This document shows, in pieces, positions 12,885-22,970 of a stretch of DNA of 64,000 nt. Source of the stretch: Paraspadella gotoi (taxonomy: Eukaryota > Chaetognatha); assembly GCA_051294375.1 (NCBI GenBank), contig CM119264.1, forward strand, positions 19,847,590 through 19,911,589, given 5' to 3'. The position numbers and the translations under genes are program-made. How positions within the stretch are numbered: position 1 is the first letter of the stretch; each line of letters starts with the position of its first letter. The notes beneath the pieces were generated by a model. That model saw nothing but the letters and a program-made list of their open reading frames with translations. It was not told where the DNA came from and searched no databases.

Positions 12885-13244
12885 TCTCTCTCTCCCTTCT
12901 TTCACACAAAAAACTGTACAAATTTTCACAAATCATTGACGCTGAAGAAGGCTTGCATCCAAAGCCGAAACATGTACGTTTATATGATAAAATAAAATTC
13001 GTTGTGAAACAAAAATCATTTTGCCCAAATACATATAACAACGAAAAAGAAAGGTTACTACCACTATGTTTTAGATAAAAAATTAAACATAGTATAGTAA
13101 ATAAATGAAACACGAAATGAAACTAATACATAAAAAAAACCGTCAAGTAGTTCTCCAACTAAGGATATACTTATAAATTTTATTTATTAAATATTTAAAG
13201 TATAGTAAATATTTTTTTGGTGTCACTCGCGAACGGACACGGGG
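11910..13244. mobile_element. 1.33-kb TIR element (ends CCCCGTGTCCG)
   Basis: Perfect or near-perfect ~35-bp inverted ends begin CCCCGTGTCCGTTCGCGAGT and are flanked by TA on both sides. The sequence on either side is contiguous in the paralogous copies at 36838-37020 and 41196-41380, which lack the element. TA target and TIR structure suggest a Tc1/mariner-related element. There is no transposase, and the interior holds an F-family foldback. Confidence 0.8.
12398..13065. mobile_element. F-family foldback nested in the TIR element
   Basis: The left arm at 12398-12445 (TTTTTGTTTCACAACGAA) pairs with the right arm at 12972-13024. The hammerhead-like motif is on the + strand at 12940-12978: GCTGAAGA-A, stem GGCTT/AAGCC, then GAAAC-ATGTA-CG. 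The usual GTC triplet is GTA here. (CT)n lies at about 12820-12895. The tail is CAACGAAAAAGAAAGG. Confidence 0.65.
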
Positions 13245-14214
13245 TAGTATAATCAAGTCTGTAGAATTCGATGTTGATAAGCTTTTTTTTGTATCGTTTC
13301 ATCTTCTTTGTCGGAAATGGCGATTTTTGCAGAATTTAAGGTACTATTAAAATGGAGCAAATTTTGTAGAGTTTAAGAAACTCAAAGGTTCCGTGTACAA
13401 ACGTTGCATTTAGGAAAAAAACGACTCTTTCCAATATTGTTCAGTTGTTATTTATACTGTTGATTAACTTTGTACCACAACACAAATTAGGCCAAACGAA
13501 GGATTGTTTAGAAACATCTCCACCCGTTTCTAATGATAAAAGAGTAGCATTTTGGCAACTTTTAGGAAAAAAAATTATGTCCATTTTTGTCCATTTTTAC
13601 TTACGACTTCTGATTTGAATGCCAAGGACAGTTTAAATTTTTTTTTTTACTTTGGAAATCCGTTCTTTCTTATCTTCTTTACCCCTGGGTAAATTTATTA
13701 GCTTAAATCATTTATAGTTTGCCTATGAATTAATTTTAAAGTTAACAAGTCAAAAAGTTGCAGTTTCAGTCTTTATCATAATTTGTTAAACAAAAATAAA
13801 TTAAATTGATTGAAAGTAACAGATAATATAGCCTATTGAATAAGCTTTTAACACCTATAAAATTATCAAAGAAAACCTTTTTGGTTCAGCCACAAATAAT
13901 TTTTAAAGACGTCTTTTAATTTGGGACTTTTTGTGACTGGCATTTATTTTTGATAAAGATAATATTTTCAACTCATTTATTAGTTTTAAAAGGTGAGCTA
14001 CATACTGACCTTGATTAATAAAAAAAAACTGCATCCTTTTAAGCCAATGGAAAGCGTCAGGACTTTTTTTTTCAGAATCGACAGATTTTTCGGAAAAATT
14101 TTTTGCAAAATCTGTCGATTTACTAAATTTGCAAGGCAACCAAAATTGAAAGACAAATCATGCGCTACCGTTCATTTTCTTTCTTATAATGCATATTAAA
14201 GAATTTCTTTGATT
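13245..14214. other. Intron, AT-rich
   Basis: 13245-13400 continues the block shared with 36925-37030. The rest has no exon or repeat I recognise. Confidence 0.5.
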
Positions 14215-14575
14215 TGGCTCAATGTAAATGTAGTGAGAGGGAAGACGAAAGGGAAAACTATAAAAGGAGAAGGGGAGAGAATGAAAGAGAGGGTGAAAGA
14301 CAAAAAAAGAAGGCAAATGGGGGAAAAAATAGTAAAACAATTGTAAGTTGAGAAAAGAGGGAAAAATGGAAAGAAAAAGAGGGGAAAGAAAGGGGAAGAA
14401 TGAAGATAATAAAAAGTGAGGAAAGTGCATGAGTGGCAGAAAAAGATAGGGGCCGAAAAATGGTAAGTGACAGCGTGAGAAGTAAGGGAGGAAAGAGGAA
14501 GAGGAAAATATAAAGAAAGAGAAGAAAATAGGTGAAGAAAAATATTCAGGAAAAGCGTATGAAGGAAAAAAAATT
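14215..14575 (+). repeat. Long polypurine tract
   Basis: About 360 bp in which the + strand is overwhelmingly A and G (GAGAGGGTGAAAGAC-type sequence) without a strict repeat unit. The 90-codon minus-strand frame across it is Phe/Ser/Leu-rich low complexity and not a gene. Confidence 0.8.
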
Positions 14576-14679
14576 GTATCAGATAATGTGGCGTCTTACC
14601 TAAAATCTTTTGTGTCAGTCAAAGACATGAAGATTCTTATAAGGAATTCGATCTTTAAAAATTATCTATACCATAACAA

Positions 14680-16075
14680 GTTTGAGCAAACAATGTCGGA
14701 TCTGCCTACGAAAATTAATTAATTAATTAATCGATTAATCAATTAATTAATTAATTTTAATATTTAATAATTAATTATAAATTTATATACAACTTATCAT
14801 CATCGATGTCCTTAAAATAAAGTAAATGTGACTTATATTTTTTCCATTTAAACCCACTGGCACAATTCCGTCAAAACTTTATATCTAGCTTCTTCACAAA
14901 CTTTCCTTCCCGCTAACAAAATTTCATCTCAATCTATTAGGGGTTAAAATAAGTAAAAAGAGTCAAGTAAATGTGACTCATATTTTTTTCATTTAAACTC
15001 ATTTCCAGTCGTACCGAAACTTTATATCAAGCTTCGTCACACATTTTTCTACCCACACAAAATTTGAACTTGTTTTTTTCCATTTAAACTCATTTCCACT
15101 CAAACGATTCCATCGAAACTTGGTTTCCTGTTCAATCACACACTTTCCTACTCACATACAAAATTCCAGGTCAATCGCCCCATCCACTCATGAGCAATTG
15201 GTGTTCAAATAGTGAAATATATTTTTTTGGTTTTTTCCATTTAAACTCATTTTCACTTGGACGATTCCATCGAAACTTAATATCCAGCTCAATCACACAC
15301 TTCCCTACCCACACACATAATTTCATTCAAATCTATCCATCCAATCACGAGTAATTGGTGTTTTTTGCTAAGGTGGGACAGACGGACGGACGGATGGACC
15401 ACTCTGAAGCTATAGTAAGGTGGACAGCAGAAAATTTCATACAGCCTCGCTAACCAACTTGTAACCACACACTGAAGCCATAGTTAAGAGTGGACAGCAG
15501 AAAATTTCATACAGCCTCGCCTAACCAGCTGTAACCACTACACTCTGAAGCCATAGTAAGGTGGACAGCAGGAAAATTTCATAACAGCCTCGCTAACCAA
15601 CTGTAACCACTACACTCTGAAGCCATAGTAAGTGGACAGCAGAAAATTTCATACAGCCTCCTAACCAGCTGTAACCACTACACTCTGAAGCCATAGTAAG
15701 GTGGATGCAGAAAATTTCATACAGCTTCGCTAACCAACTGTAACCACTTACACTCTGAAGCCATAGTAGTGGACAGCAGAAAATTTCATACAGCCTCGCT
15801 AACCAGCTGTAACCACTACACTCTGAAGTCAACCATAAGGTGGACAGCAGAAAATTTCATACAGCCTCGCTAACCAGCTGTAACCACTATAGCGGACGGA
15901 CGGACGGACGGATGATGGACAGACAGACGGACGAACATCATTTTTTTTGCATAATTTATCATAATTCGATGTTCTGACATGATATAAGTTAGTGCCCGAC
16001 AATATTGAGGGGGCGGACCGACGGACCGACAAAGTGAATTATAGAGTCGGGATCTGCTGACAAGCAGTTAATGAG
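14680..16075 (-). mobile_element. R1-family element, minus strand, with nested satellite
   Basis: It begins with the reversed R1 end (GAGCAAACAATGTCGGATC) and an AATTAATTAATT palindromic stretch. Four internal modules follow (14860-15390), then a satellite (15397-15893), the landmark TTGCATAATTTATCATAA, and finally GTCGGGATCTGCTGACAAGC. Confidence 0.65.
15397..15893. repeat. ~70-bp satellite array within R1
   Basis: About seven tandem copies of a unit containing ACTCTGAAGCCATAGTAAGG, GTGGACAGCAGAAAATTTCA and CTAACCAGCTGTAACCAC. The copies differ mainly by single-base indels. No other R1 copy in the window has it. Confidence 0.85.
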
Positions 16076-17302
16076 ATTAGATAAACAATCATTGAAGAAA
16101 TCATGTCTTACCATATTTTGAACTCATAGAAATTTACCTGGGAAGTTCTAAGTGATAAGAAGGAGATAACTTGAGACTACCATTTTTTTAAGCTTCATAC
16201 TAACCAATGAGATAAAGAAAGATGGTAATTATGGAAGTTCAGATTTTGTTGTCTAAAAGAGTCTGATTGTATGCGAAACCTGAATTATTAAAATTTTATA
16301 AAAACTGTATTTAGCTTACATAATATATAAATAAAAATCTATATAAATATTTTGGTAAGTTTATTTATAAATTTCATATTTTATTAACTGTTTGTTAGCT
16401 ATATTTATTAATAAATAATAATAAAATTAAAAAGGATTTGTCTCTTACTTTCTCTACTATGAGCATTTTTCCTTTATTTTCTATAGAAATTTGCTCTTCT
16501 GTCTGCACCCACTAGATCTTCACTTGCATTGCTTTACACAAAAGCAAATTTTTATTTGTTTTAGTCTTAATAAACCAGAGGGCGGTACAAACAAAAGAGC
16601 ATTTTTAAAACTAATAATAATATCCACCAAAGGTGTTAATCTTTTTTTAAATAACTTTTATTTGTGTTTTTACCCTATTCTACAAAGAAGGAAGCTTTTT
16701 GTAAGACAAAGGGACATTCAAAATAAACTTTATCTGCACCCACTAGATCTTTACTTGCAACTGCTCTTCAAAAAAATAACAATTTTTTTGAAAAATTTAA
16801 AAAAATCTTAAAACATTTTTTTTTATATTTTTTAAAAAATATTTTTCTCTTATTCTATTTTATTTTAATCTATTTTTTATTTTACGTATTAATCAAAGAA
16901 TTTTAATCATATATAAAATATCGAAATAAAAATCATATTACATTGATTTATAAAATAGTTTTGCAAGTAGCAAAATGTTATTAGTGCCGCAATAACAGTT
17001 CACTTTGAGCCCTTGAAAGTGATTTACATGTATTGGCGCCGCCACTGGTTAATCAAAGGGCTGATCACTATGATATTGATTGAAATGACCTCTTCAATGG
17101 CCGCCTTTTGCCTTAATTTGTCAATGCCATCTGAGCACAAATCTATCACAATTATTAATTTTGAAAAAAATTATTCTGTATTTCAATTTTTTAAAAAAAT
17201 GTTTTAATTAGAAAATACTTTTCAACTAGAACTATAGAAGATTTAGTATGTTTGAAATTTGATTATAATTATGATTAAATTATTTTTCTTTTTTAAATAC
17301 AG
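16076..17302. repeat. Intron with two repeat modules
   Basis: 16280-16425 is an AT-rich module (ATTAAAATTTTATAAAAACT) also at 37040-37190, 41400-41555 and 54850-54985. 16440-17045 is another module marked by CTGCACCCACTAGATCTTCA (twice) and ending GGCGCCGCCACTGGTTA. It recurs at 44120-45345. The acceptor TTTTTTAAATACAG precedes the next exon. Confidence 0.6.
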
Positions 17303-17578
17303 AACAAAGTTTTCCTTCAAAGAATCTTGATGACCAAACAGTTCCAGCGAATACAGATGTTGAACTTACTTGTGAGATACCTGATGATCCTGGAGTAAAA
17401 ACTCAATGGTATAAAGATGGGGTACCTATACAATTATCTGATGAAAAATATGAAGAAAAAATAATAGGCAATAAAAGAACGCTCATAGTGAAAAGTGCTG
17501 ATAAACAAGATCAAGGAACTTTTACTTGCGAAACTCCTAAGTTCAAGTCGTCAGCAAAACTAGAAGTAACAAATGAAG
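17303..17578 (+). CDS. Ig domain exon 2a
   Basis: This 276-nt exon with acceptor AAATACAG and donor GTAAGT, phase 1 on both sides, encodes 92 residues and is a close paralogue of exon 9145-9420. The shared core includes DVELTCEIPDD, KYEEKIIGNKRTLIVK in this copy, and DQGTFTCETPKFKSSA. Both canonical cysteines and the tryptophan (TQWYKDG) are present. The conservation of the E-F strand region, stronger than at the N-terminus, suggests recent duplication or constraint on that surface. The role is as a structural Ig module of a giant muscle-type filament protein, which is inferred from the family. Confidence 0.85.
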
Positions 17579-17871
17579 GTAAGTGATGGTTGTAAACTTG
17601 AATATTAATAATATTTTTGATTATCTTTCTTTCTTTCTTTTGTGTTTGGAGCCCTTAAAGTCCTGAAAACAAAATTCTATTTTGTGTACATACGGATATG
17701 TTTCGGCTCTTGTTGAGCATAATCAGTGAAAAAATACTGAAAAATTGATTTTCATATTTTTGTTCATAAATCATTTATTTTCATCTTTTTGTCCATAAAT
17801 AAATCGTTGTCTTAAAAAAAAATAAAACTTTGATATTCTGCCTCGGATTACTAAAATATATTTTTTTGTAG
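17579..17871. mobile_element. 293-bp intron with an F-family remnant
   Basis: On the minus strand, about 17697-17733 reads CTGATTA, stem GCTC/GAGC, then GAAACATATCC, a decayed hammerhead-like motif. AAATCGTTGT-type arm sequence lies near 17805. The homologous intron of the first Ig pair (9421-9490, 70 bp) lacks it, so it inserted after the pair duplicated. Confidence 0.55.
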
Positions 17872-18141
17872 TTCTTGCTCCATTGGAACCATTAGAGGAT
17901 GCATCAGAAATGGTTGGGGGATCAGTCGAGTTTAAGTGCAAGTTACCAATAAAAGAAGCTCCTATTGAGTGGATACATAATGGTCAAAAAATAGATCTCA
18001 TCAAATATCCTGAAAAATATGAAGTGATAACCGACGGAATATATAGAATATTAAGAATTAAAAATTTAGAAGGACATGAAAAAGGCACTATTGGAATTAA
18101 ACTTGGAGATGATATTCAGACTGCAAGACTGGAGATTCGAG
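17872..18141 (+). CDS. Ig domain exon 2b
   Basis: This 270-nt exon between TTTTTTTGTAG and GTAAGA, phase 1 on both sides, encodes 90 residues and parallels exon 9491-9760. Seen motifs are SEMVGGSVEFKCKLP, IEWIHNGQKID, EVITDGIYRILRIKNLE and KGTIGIKLGDD. As in its paralogue, the F-strand cysteine is absent, so the loss predates the duplication of the pair. It ends LEIRG with the glycine codon split by the intron, a pattern common to the exons of this gene. Confidence 0.85.
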
Positions 18142-18164
18142 GTAAGAGATGAAATTATTTTAGT

Positions 18165-19425
18165 GTTTTAGTCGGATCTGCTTATCAGCAGATCCGGAGT
18201 CTATAATTCACTTTGTCGGTCCGTCGGTCCGCCCCCTCAATATTGTCGTGCACTAACTTATATCATGTCAGAACATCGAATTATGATAAATTATGCAAAA
18301 AAATGATGGCAGTCCGTCCGTCCGTCCCTCCCACCTTAGCAAAAAACACCAATTACTCGTGATTGGATGGATGGATGGATGGATGGATGGATTTGAATAA
18401 AATTTTGTGTGTGGGTAGGAAAGTGTGTGATTGAGCTGGATATGAATTAGATAGAATCGTCCAAGTGGAAATGAGTTTAAATGAAAAAAACAAAAAAATA
18501 TATTTCACTATTTGAACACCAATTGCTCATGAGTGAATGGGGCGATTGACCTGGAATTTTGGATTTGGGTAGGAAAGTGTGTGACTGAACAGGAAATCAA
18601 GTTTCGATAGAATAGTTTGAGTGGAAATCAGTTTAAATGGAAAAAAAAACCTGTTTCACTAACTGATTATGCTTCTTTTTTTATATTAATGTATATGCAG
18701 GATGTATATAAATAATTAATCAGTTTATTAATCAATTAGTCAATTAATTAATCAATAATTAATTAATCAGTCAATCAATCCGTCCATCCGTCCCACCTTA
18801 GCAAAAAGCTCTAATATTAATAACTCGTGATAACCTGGTTGGATTGGATGAAATTTTGTGTGTGGGTAGGAAAGTGTGTGATAAAGCTGGATATAAAGTT
18901 TCGATGGAATCGTTTGAGTGGAAATGAGTTTAAATGGAAAAAACATAAGTCGCATTAACTAAATTTTTTTTACTTATTTTAACCAATAAATACTCTAATT
19001 ACTCACAATTGGATGGATAGATTGAGTACAAATTTTGTGTGTGGGTAGGAAAGTGTGTGACGAAGTTTGATATAGAGCTTTGGTACGAGTGGAAATGAGT
19101 TTAAATGAAAAAAATATGAGTCACATTTACTTGAATCTTTTTACTTATTTTAACCCATAATAGATTAAGATGAAATTTTGTGAGCGGGTAGGAAAGTGTG
19201 TGAAGAAGCTAGATATAAAGTTTTGACGGAATTGTGCCAATGGAAATGAGTTTAAATGGAAAAAAACATAAGTCACATTTACTTGAATCTTTATTATTTA
19301 TGATTACTAATAAATGTTTTAATTAATTAATTAATTAATGTGAAAAAATGATGCAATTTAAAAAAAATATGCAAGTTGAAAAAATGATGCAAGTTATAAA
19401 AATCTTAAAAGAATAGGATCTCGCC
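18165..19425 (+). mobile_element. R1-family element with five internal modules
   Basis: It starts GTCGGATCTGCTTATCAGCA with a perfect small hairpin GATCTGCT/AGCAGATC. Then come CACTTTGTCGGTCCGTCGG, the landmark GATAAATTATGCAAA, and modules at about 18360, 18520, 18830, 19000 and 19160. It is the clearest R1 copy for defining the internal tandem structure. Confidence 0.65.
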
Positions 19426-19429
19426 GACC

Positions 19430-19665
19430 TTCAATGATAACCAAATATTGATGCGATGAAAACCTAAGGATTGATGCGATGATAACCAAATGATTGATGA
19501 GATGATAATCAAATATTGATGCGATGATAACCTATAATTGATGCGATGATAACCAAATGATTGATGTGATAATAACCAAATGATTGATGCGATGATAGTC
19601 ATTCATTGATGTGATGATAATCATTCATTGATACGATGATAGTCATTCATTGACGCAATGAATCA
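19430..19665. repeat. Minisatellite, unit ~22 bp
   Basis: About ten tandem degenerate copies of GATTGATGCGATGATAACCA. Like other minisatellites here it sits next to R1 internal modules. Confidence 0.85.
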
Positions 19666-19701
19666 TTCATCATAAATAAAACAAACAAATGCATGTATGA
19701 G

Positions 19702-19702
19702 T

Positions 19703-19742
<40 letters not shown>

Positions 19743-19965
19743 AAGAGAATAAATCCACGAAAATCTCGGATGTAAATTTGGGATTTTGCATTGAGAAAAA
19801 AGCGCAGAAAAAATGGCGATAATAAAAGTTTTTAAAAGGAAAAAAATAATCAAAATTTTTCAAAAAACGATCACGCACAGAGAGAGGGAAAGAGACAGAG
19901 ACAGAGAGAGAGAGAAAGAGAAAGAAAGAGACAGACAGAGAGAGAAAGAGAGAAAGCGGGACAGC
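19702..19965 (+). repeat. GA-rich simple repeats
   Basis: A (GA)n run at 19708-19738 and a second, interrupted GA/CAGAGA tract at 19878-19960. Arg/Glu-rich frames across them are artefacts. Confidence 0.85.
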
Positions 19966-20431
19966 CGCTGGAAGGCAGTTGTACAATCACTGCAGAGCCT
20001 AAACTCGTTTTTAAAGGGTTCAGAAGAGCCAGCAACTGATAAAAATAAGAAGAATAATACATATATAATTTAAAGAAATAAAAGAAAGGAAAAAAATGTT
20101 ACAATTGTTTACAATTGGAAATTGTTACAATTTTTTCCAATCATAGCTTGTAAAAGATTTTATTTTTATTTGTATTAAAATTAAGATATAGCTTCTCATT
20201 AAAAAGGTCCTTTGATTTCCCATTTTTATTATACATTTAAAAAAAAAATTTTGAATTTCGGACCTTTCGTACCTGGCGAAGCAAAAACCCCAATCCCTCG
20301 TGCGTCCCTACCCCAACCCTCACCATAATTAGGGCTTCCTGTCTATTTCCAAGCCCATATACCTACTATACTATACAATACATTACACAGACTCTCCAGA
20401 TGTAAAAATTTGAAAATTTTTCTTGTTGCAG
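19966..20431. other. Intron before the linker exon
   Basis: Mostly AT-rich, with a GC-richer patch at 20260-20400 (TACCTGGCGAAGC, CCCCAATCCCTCGTGCG) of unknown nature. It ends with the acceptor TTCTTGTTGCAG. Confidence 0.5.
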
Positions 20432-20494
20432 ATGTGAACAAGATCGAAAATCCTATTTTACCGGAGAAAACCGTGCAACAACATCATGAAAAAG
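20432..20494 (+). CDS. 63-nt linker exon of the titin-like gene
   Basis: The exon lies between acceptor TTCTTGTTGCAG and donor GTGAGA and is phase 1 on both sides. It encodes 21 residues beginning DVNKIENPILPEKT and ending in a split glycine codon. Support comes from good splice signals, the same phase as every other exon, and a Lys/Glu/Pro-rich composition like the downstream exons. It links the second Ig pair to the giant exon. It is too short for independent proof; a transcript would settle it. Confidence 0.6.
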
Positions 20495-20616
20495 GTGAGA
20501 ATATTTTAAATAGTTTTTTCACAAAAAGTTACCTGCAATTATAATTATTAAGTATGAGTATGGTAAAATAATTGGGTACAAAAATAAAAATTAAGACTTC
20601 GTTAAAATATTTATTT

Positions 20617-20695
20617 TGAAGAGACAGTGATAATTGTTGTGTGATAGTGACAGAACCGTTCAATATAAGCAGTCCCTTAGCTTTGGATTTTATCT
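20617..20695 (+). repeat. Fragment of SINE family C
   Basis: Contains GAAGAGACAGT and AGAACCGTTCAATATAAGCA, matching 46163-46230 and 46579-46640. The tRNA-like part is missing. Confidence 0.6.
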
Positions 20696-21049
20696 CTTAT
20701 TACTTCATATTTTTGAACTAATTTAATAATATCTCAGTCAGTTTTACTACTTTTAATATTCAAATATTTTGACTACACGTAGGTTAGAAAATAGAGCAGA
20801 CCTAAAGCTCCAAGAATGCCTGAAGAAATAGAAGAAGCCTTTTTCTGCAGCAACACCCCTTCAAAAAAGAAAACCTTTTTACTTATTAAAATATTTTTTT
20901 GATACCTAAAGAGTAGTAATCATAATTTATTTATTTTTTGAAAAGAAAAAAAATTCTAGCTGCGACATGCTTTTCCTATTTTTTAACTACAGAAGTTGAC
21001 CAAACCATGCCTATAGAATAGAAAATAGAATGCATGCTCCCTAAATGTT
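20696..21049. other. Intron, AT-rich
   Basis: Nothing recognised. Confidence 0.5.
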
Positions 21050-22095
21050 TTAGCCAGATCTGCTTACAGCAGATTCCGGCTCTATAATCCACTTTGTCGG
21101 TCCGTCGTTCCCACCGCAAAATATTATCGGTTAGTCACTTAGATCGTCAGATCATCAAATTATGATAAATTATGAAAAAAAAATAAAAATTTAGTGTGTG
21201 TATAAAAAGGTGTATAGTTAAGCTGGAAATCAAGTTTCAATGGAATCGTCCAAGAGGAAATTACACAATTGAAGTTTTTTTTTCTTTTGAGATGGAGGCA
21301 ATTACAAAATTTTATGTCAATCGTTCCATCCATAATTGGCGTTCAAATAGTTAAATATATTTTTTGGTTTTTTGCATTAAACTCTTTTCCACTCACACGA
21401 TTCCATCGAAACTTGATATCTAGCTCAATCACACACTTCCCTACCCACTCACAAAATTTCATTCCAATCCATCCATCCAATCACAAGTATTTAAAGTTTT
21501 TTGCTAAGGTTGGACAGACGGACGGACGGACATCATTTTTTTTTGCATAATTTATCATAATTCAATGTTCTGACATGATATATGTGAATGCCCGACAAGA
21601 TTGAGGGGGCGGACTGATGGACCGACAAAGTAAATTATAGATTCGGAATTTTTAGTTTCTTTAATTTTTAATTTTTAGAAAGATCTGCTTATAAGCAGAT
21701 TCCGACTCTATAACACACCTTGTCGGTCCATCGTTCACACCCCAAAATCTTGTCGGTAAATCATTTATATCATATCAGAACATCGAATTATGATAAATTA
21801 TGCAAACAAATTATGTCCGTCCTTCCGTCTGTCTGTCTGAAGGTCCGTCCCACCTTTTCATTACTTGTGATTGGATGGATGGATTCGAATAAAATTTTGT
21901 GTGTGGGTAGGCAACTGTGTGATTGAGCTGGATATAAAGTTTGAATTGAAATGAATTTAAATGGACAAAACAAAAGTCATATTTACTTGAATTATTTTTA
22001 CTCATATTTACTCATAATTATGATATTCATTAAAATTTGGATAGATAAATTAAATTGAAGTTTTGTGTGTGGGTAGGAAAGTATGTGGGCCTTTT
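21050..22095. mobile_element. Cluster of three R1 fragments
   Basis: A + strand R1 start at 21050-21260 abuts a minus-strand R1 end at 21260-21655. A second + strand copy begins at 21680 (GATCTGCTTATAAGCAGATT) and runs to about 22090. The head-to-head arrangement implies nested or rearranged insertions. Confidence 0.6.
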
Positions 22096-22545
22096 TAATC
22101 ATCGAAGCCCCCTTTCTGTATATCTCTCTCTTGCTGGATGACAGGAGTCAAGATCGGGATCGACAAAAACTACAACGATAATTTGAACGATGGATTATTT
22201 GTTTAGGGTTTTTGTTAGAGATAAGGTTAGATTAGGGGATAGGAATTAGGGTTGGGATTAGGGTTAGGGATTAACATTAGGGATGGGATTAGGGGTTAGG
22301 GTACTTTTTCCCTATGCTACTTTTCAACAAAAAAATTCTGGCTTGCTGTGTGACTCAACAAGAGAAAGTATTCACATATAAACAACGACGATAATTTGAA
22401 CAATGGAAAAAGCAGTTGCGACCGTGAGAGCAACGACAAAAGGAGTGACACATGAAGCGACGATGGAAGGAGCAAAAGAAATGAGTTTTGTGCGTGTGTT
22501 TGAGTCCGCTGCTTCAGGAGCCGCAGCAAGGGGGCTTTGATGAAA
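22096..22545. mobile_element. TIR element containing TTAGGG-like repeats
   Basis: The inverted ends are ATCATCGAAGCCCCCTTTC (22096 on) and the complement of GCAAGGGGGCTTTGATGAA (to 22545). Inside, 22200-22310 holds about ten degenerate TTAGGG units (TTAGGGTTGGGATTAGGG). It interrupts or follows the R1 copy ending near 22090. Confidence 0.6.
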
Positions 22546-22970
22546 AAAAATGAAAAAATAAGAAATAAAATTTTAAAAAACGTAAACAAAAAAAGTTAGA
22601 AAGAAACATGATGTATATGGTATAAATGATAAGACATTGCCTTTTAGATAAAATGATAATAACTAAAAAAATTTTAAAAAAAGAATATGTATTGAGGCAA
22701 CAAAACAAAACAAAACAAAAAAAGACAAGCAAATAAGTATAAAAAAGTTTAATTTATAAATATTGATAGTAAATTGTATTAAATAAAAAAAAGTATAAAA
22801 TAAATCAAAAATTATCTGATTAGCTGATTAGAACTAAATGATCGTAGGCAGATCCGGCATTGCTCAAACTTGTTAAAATAAAATTTCTTTTCTTAAATCA
22901 ATATATTTTTTTCAGATAATACTAATTCTGATATATAAAAACAATTAATAACTGAATGCTTTTTTTTCAG
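22546..22970. other. Intron before the giant exon
   Basis: AT-rich. An R1 terminal fragment (GATCGTAGGCAGATCCGGC) lies at 22838-22880, followed by the strong acceptor TTTTTTTTCAG at 22960-22970. Confidence 0.6.

Noticed and set aside
15593-16032. Repeat protein with GYSWLARLYEIF
   Set aside because: Comes from the 70-bp satellite; single-base indels between units break every frame.
9761-17302. More Ig exons between the two Ig pairs
   Set aside because: I looked for the GNKRTL, DQGTFTC, SEMVGG and EWIHNG segments and found none in this 7.5-kb intron.
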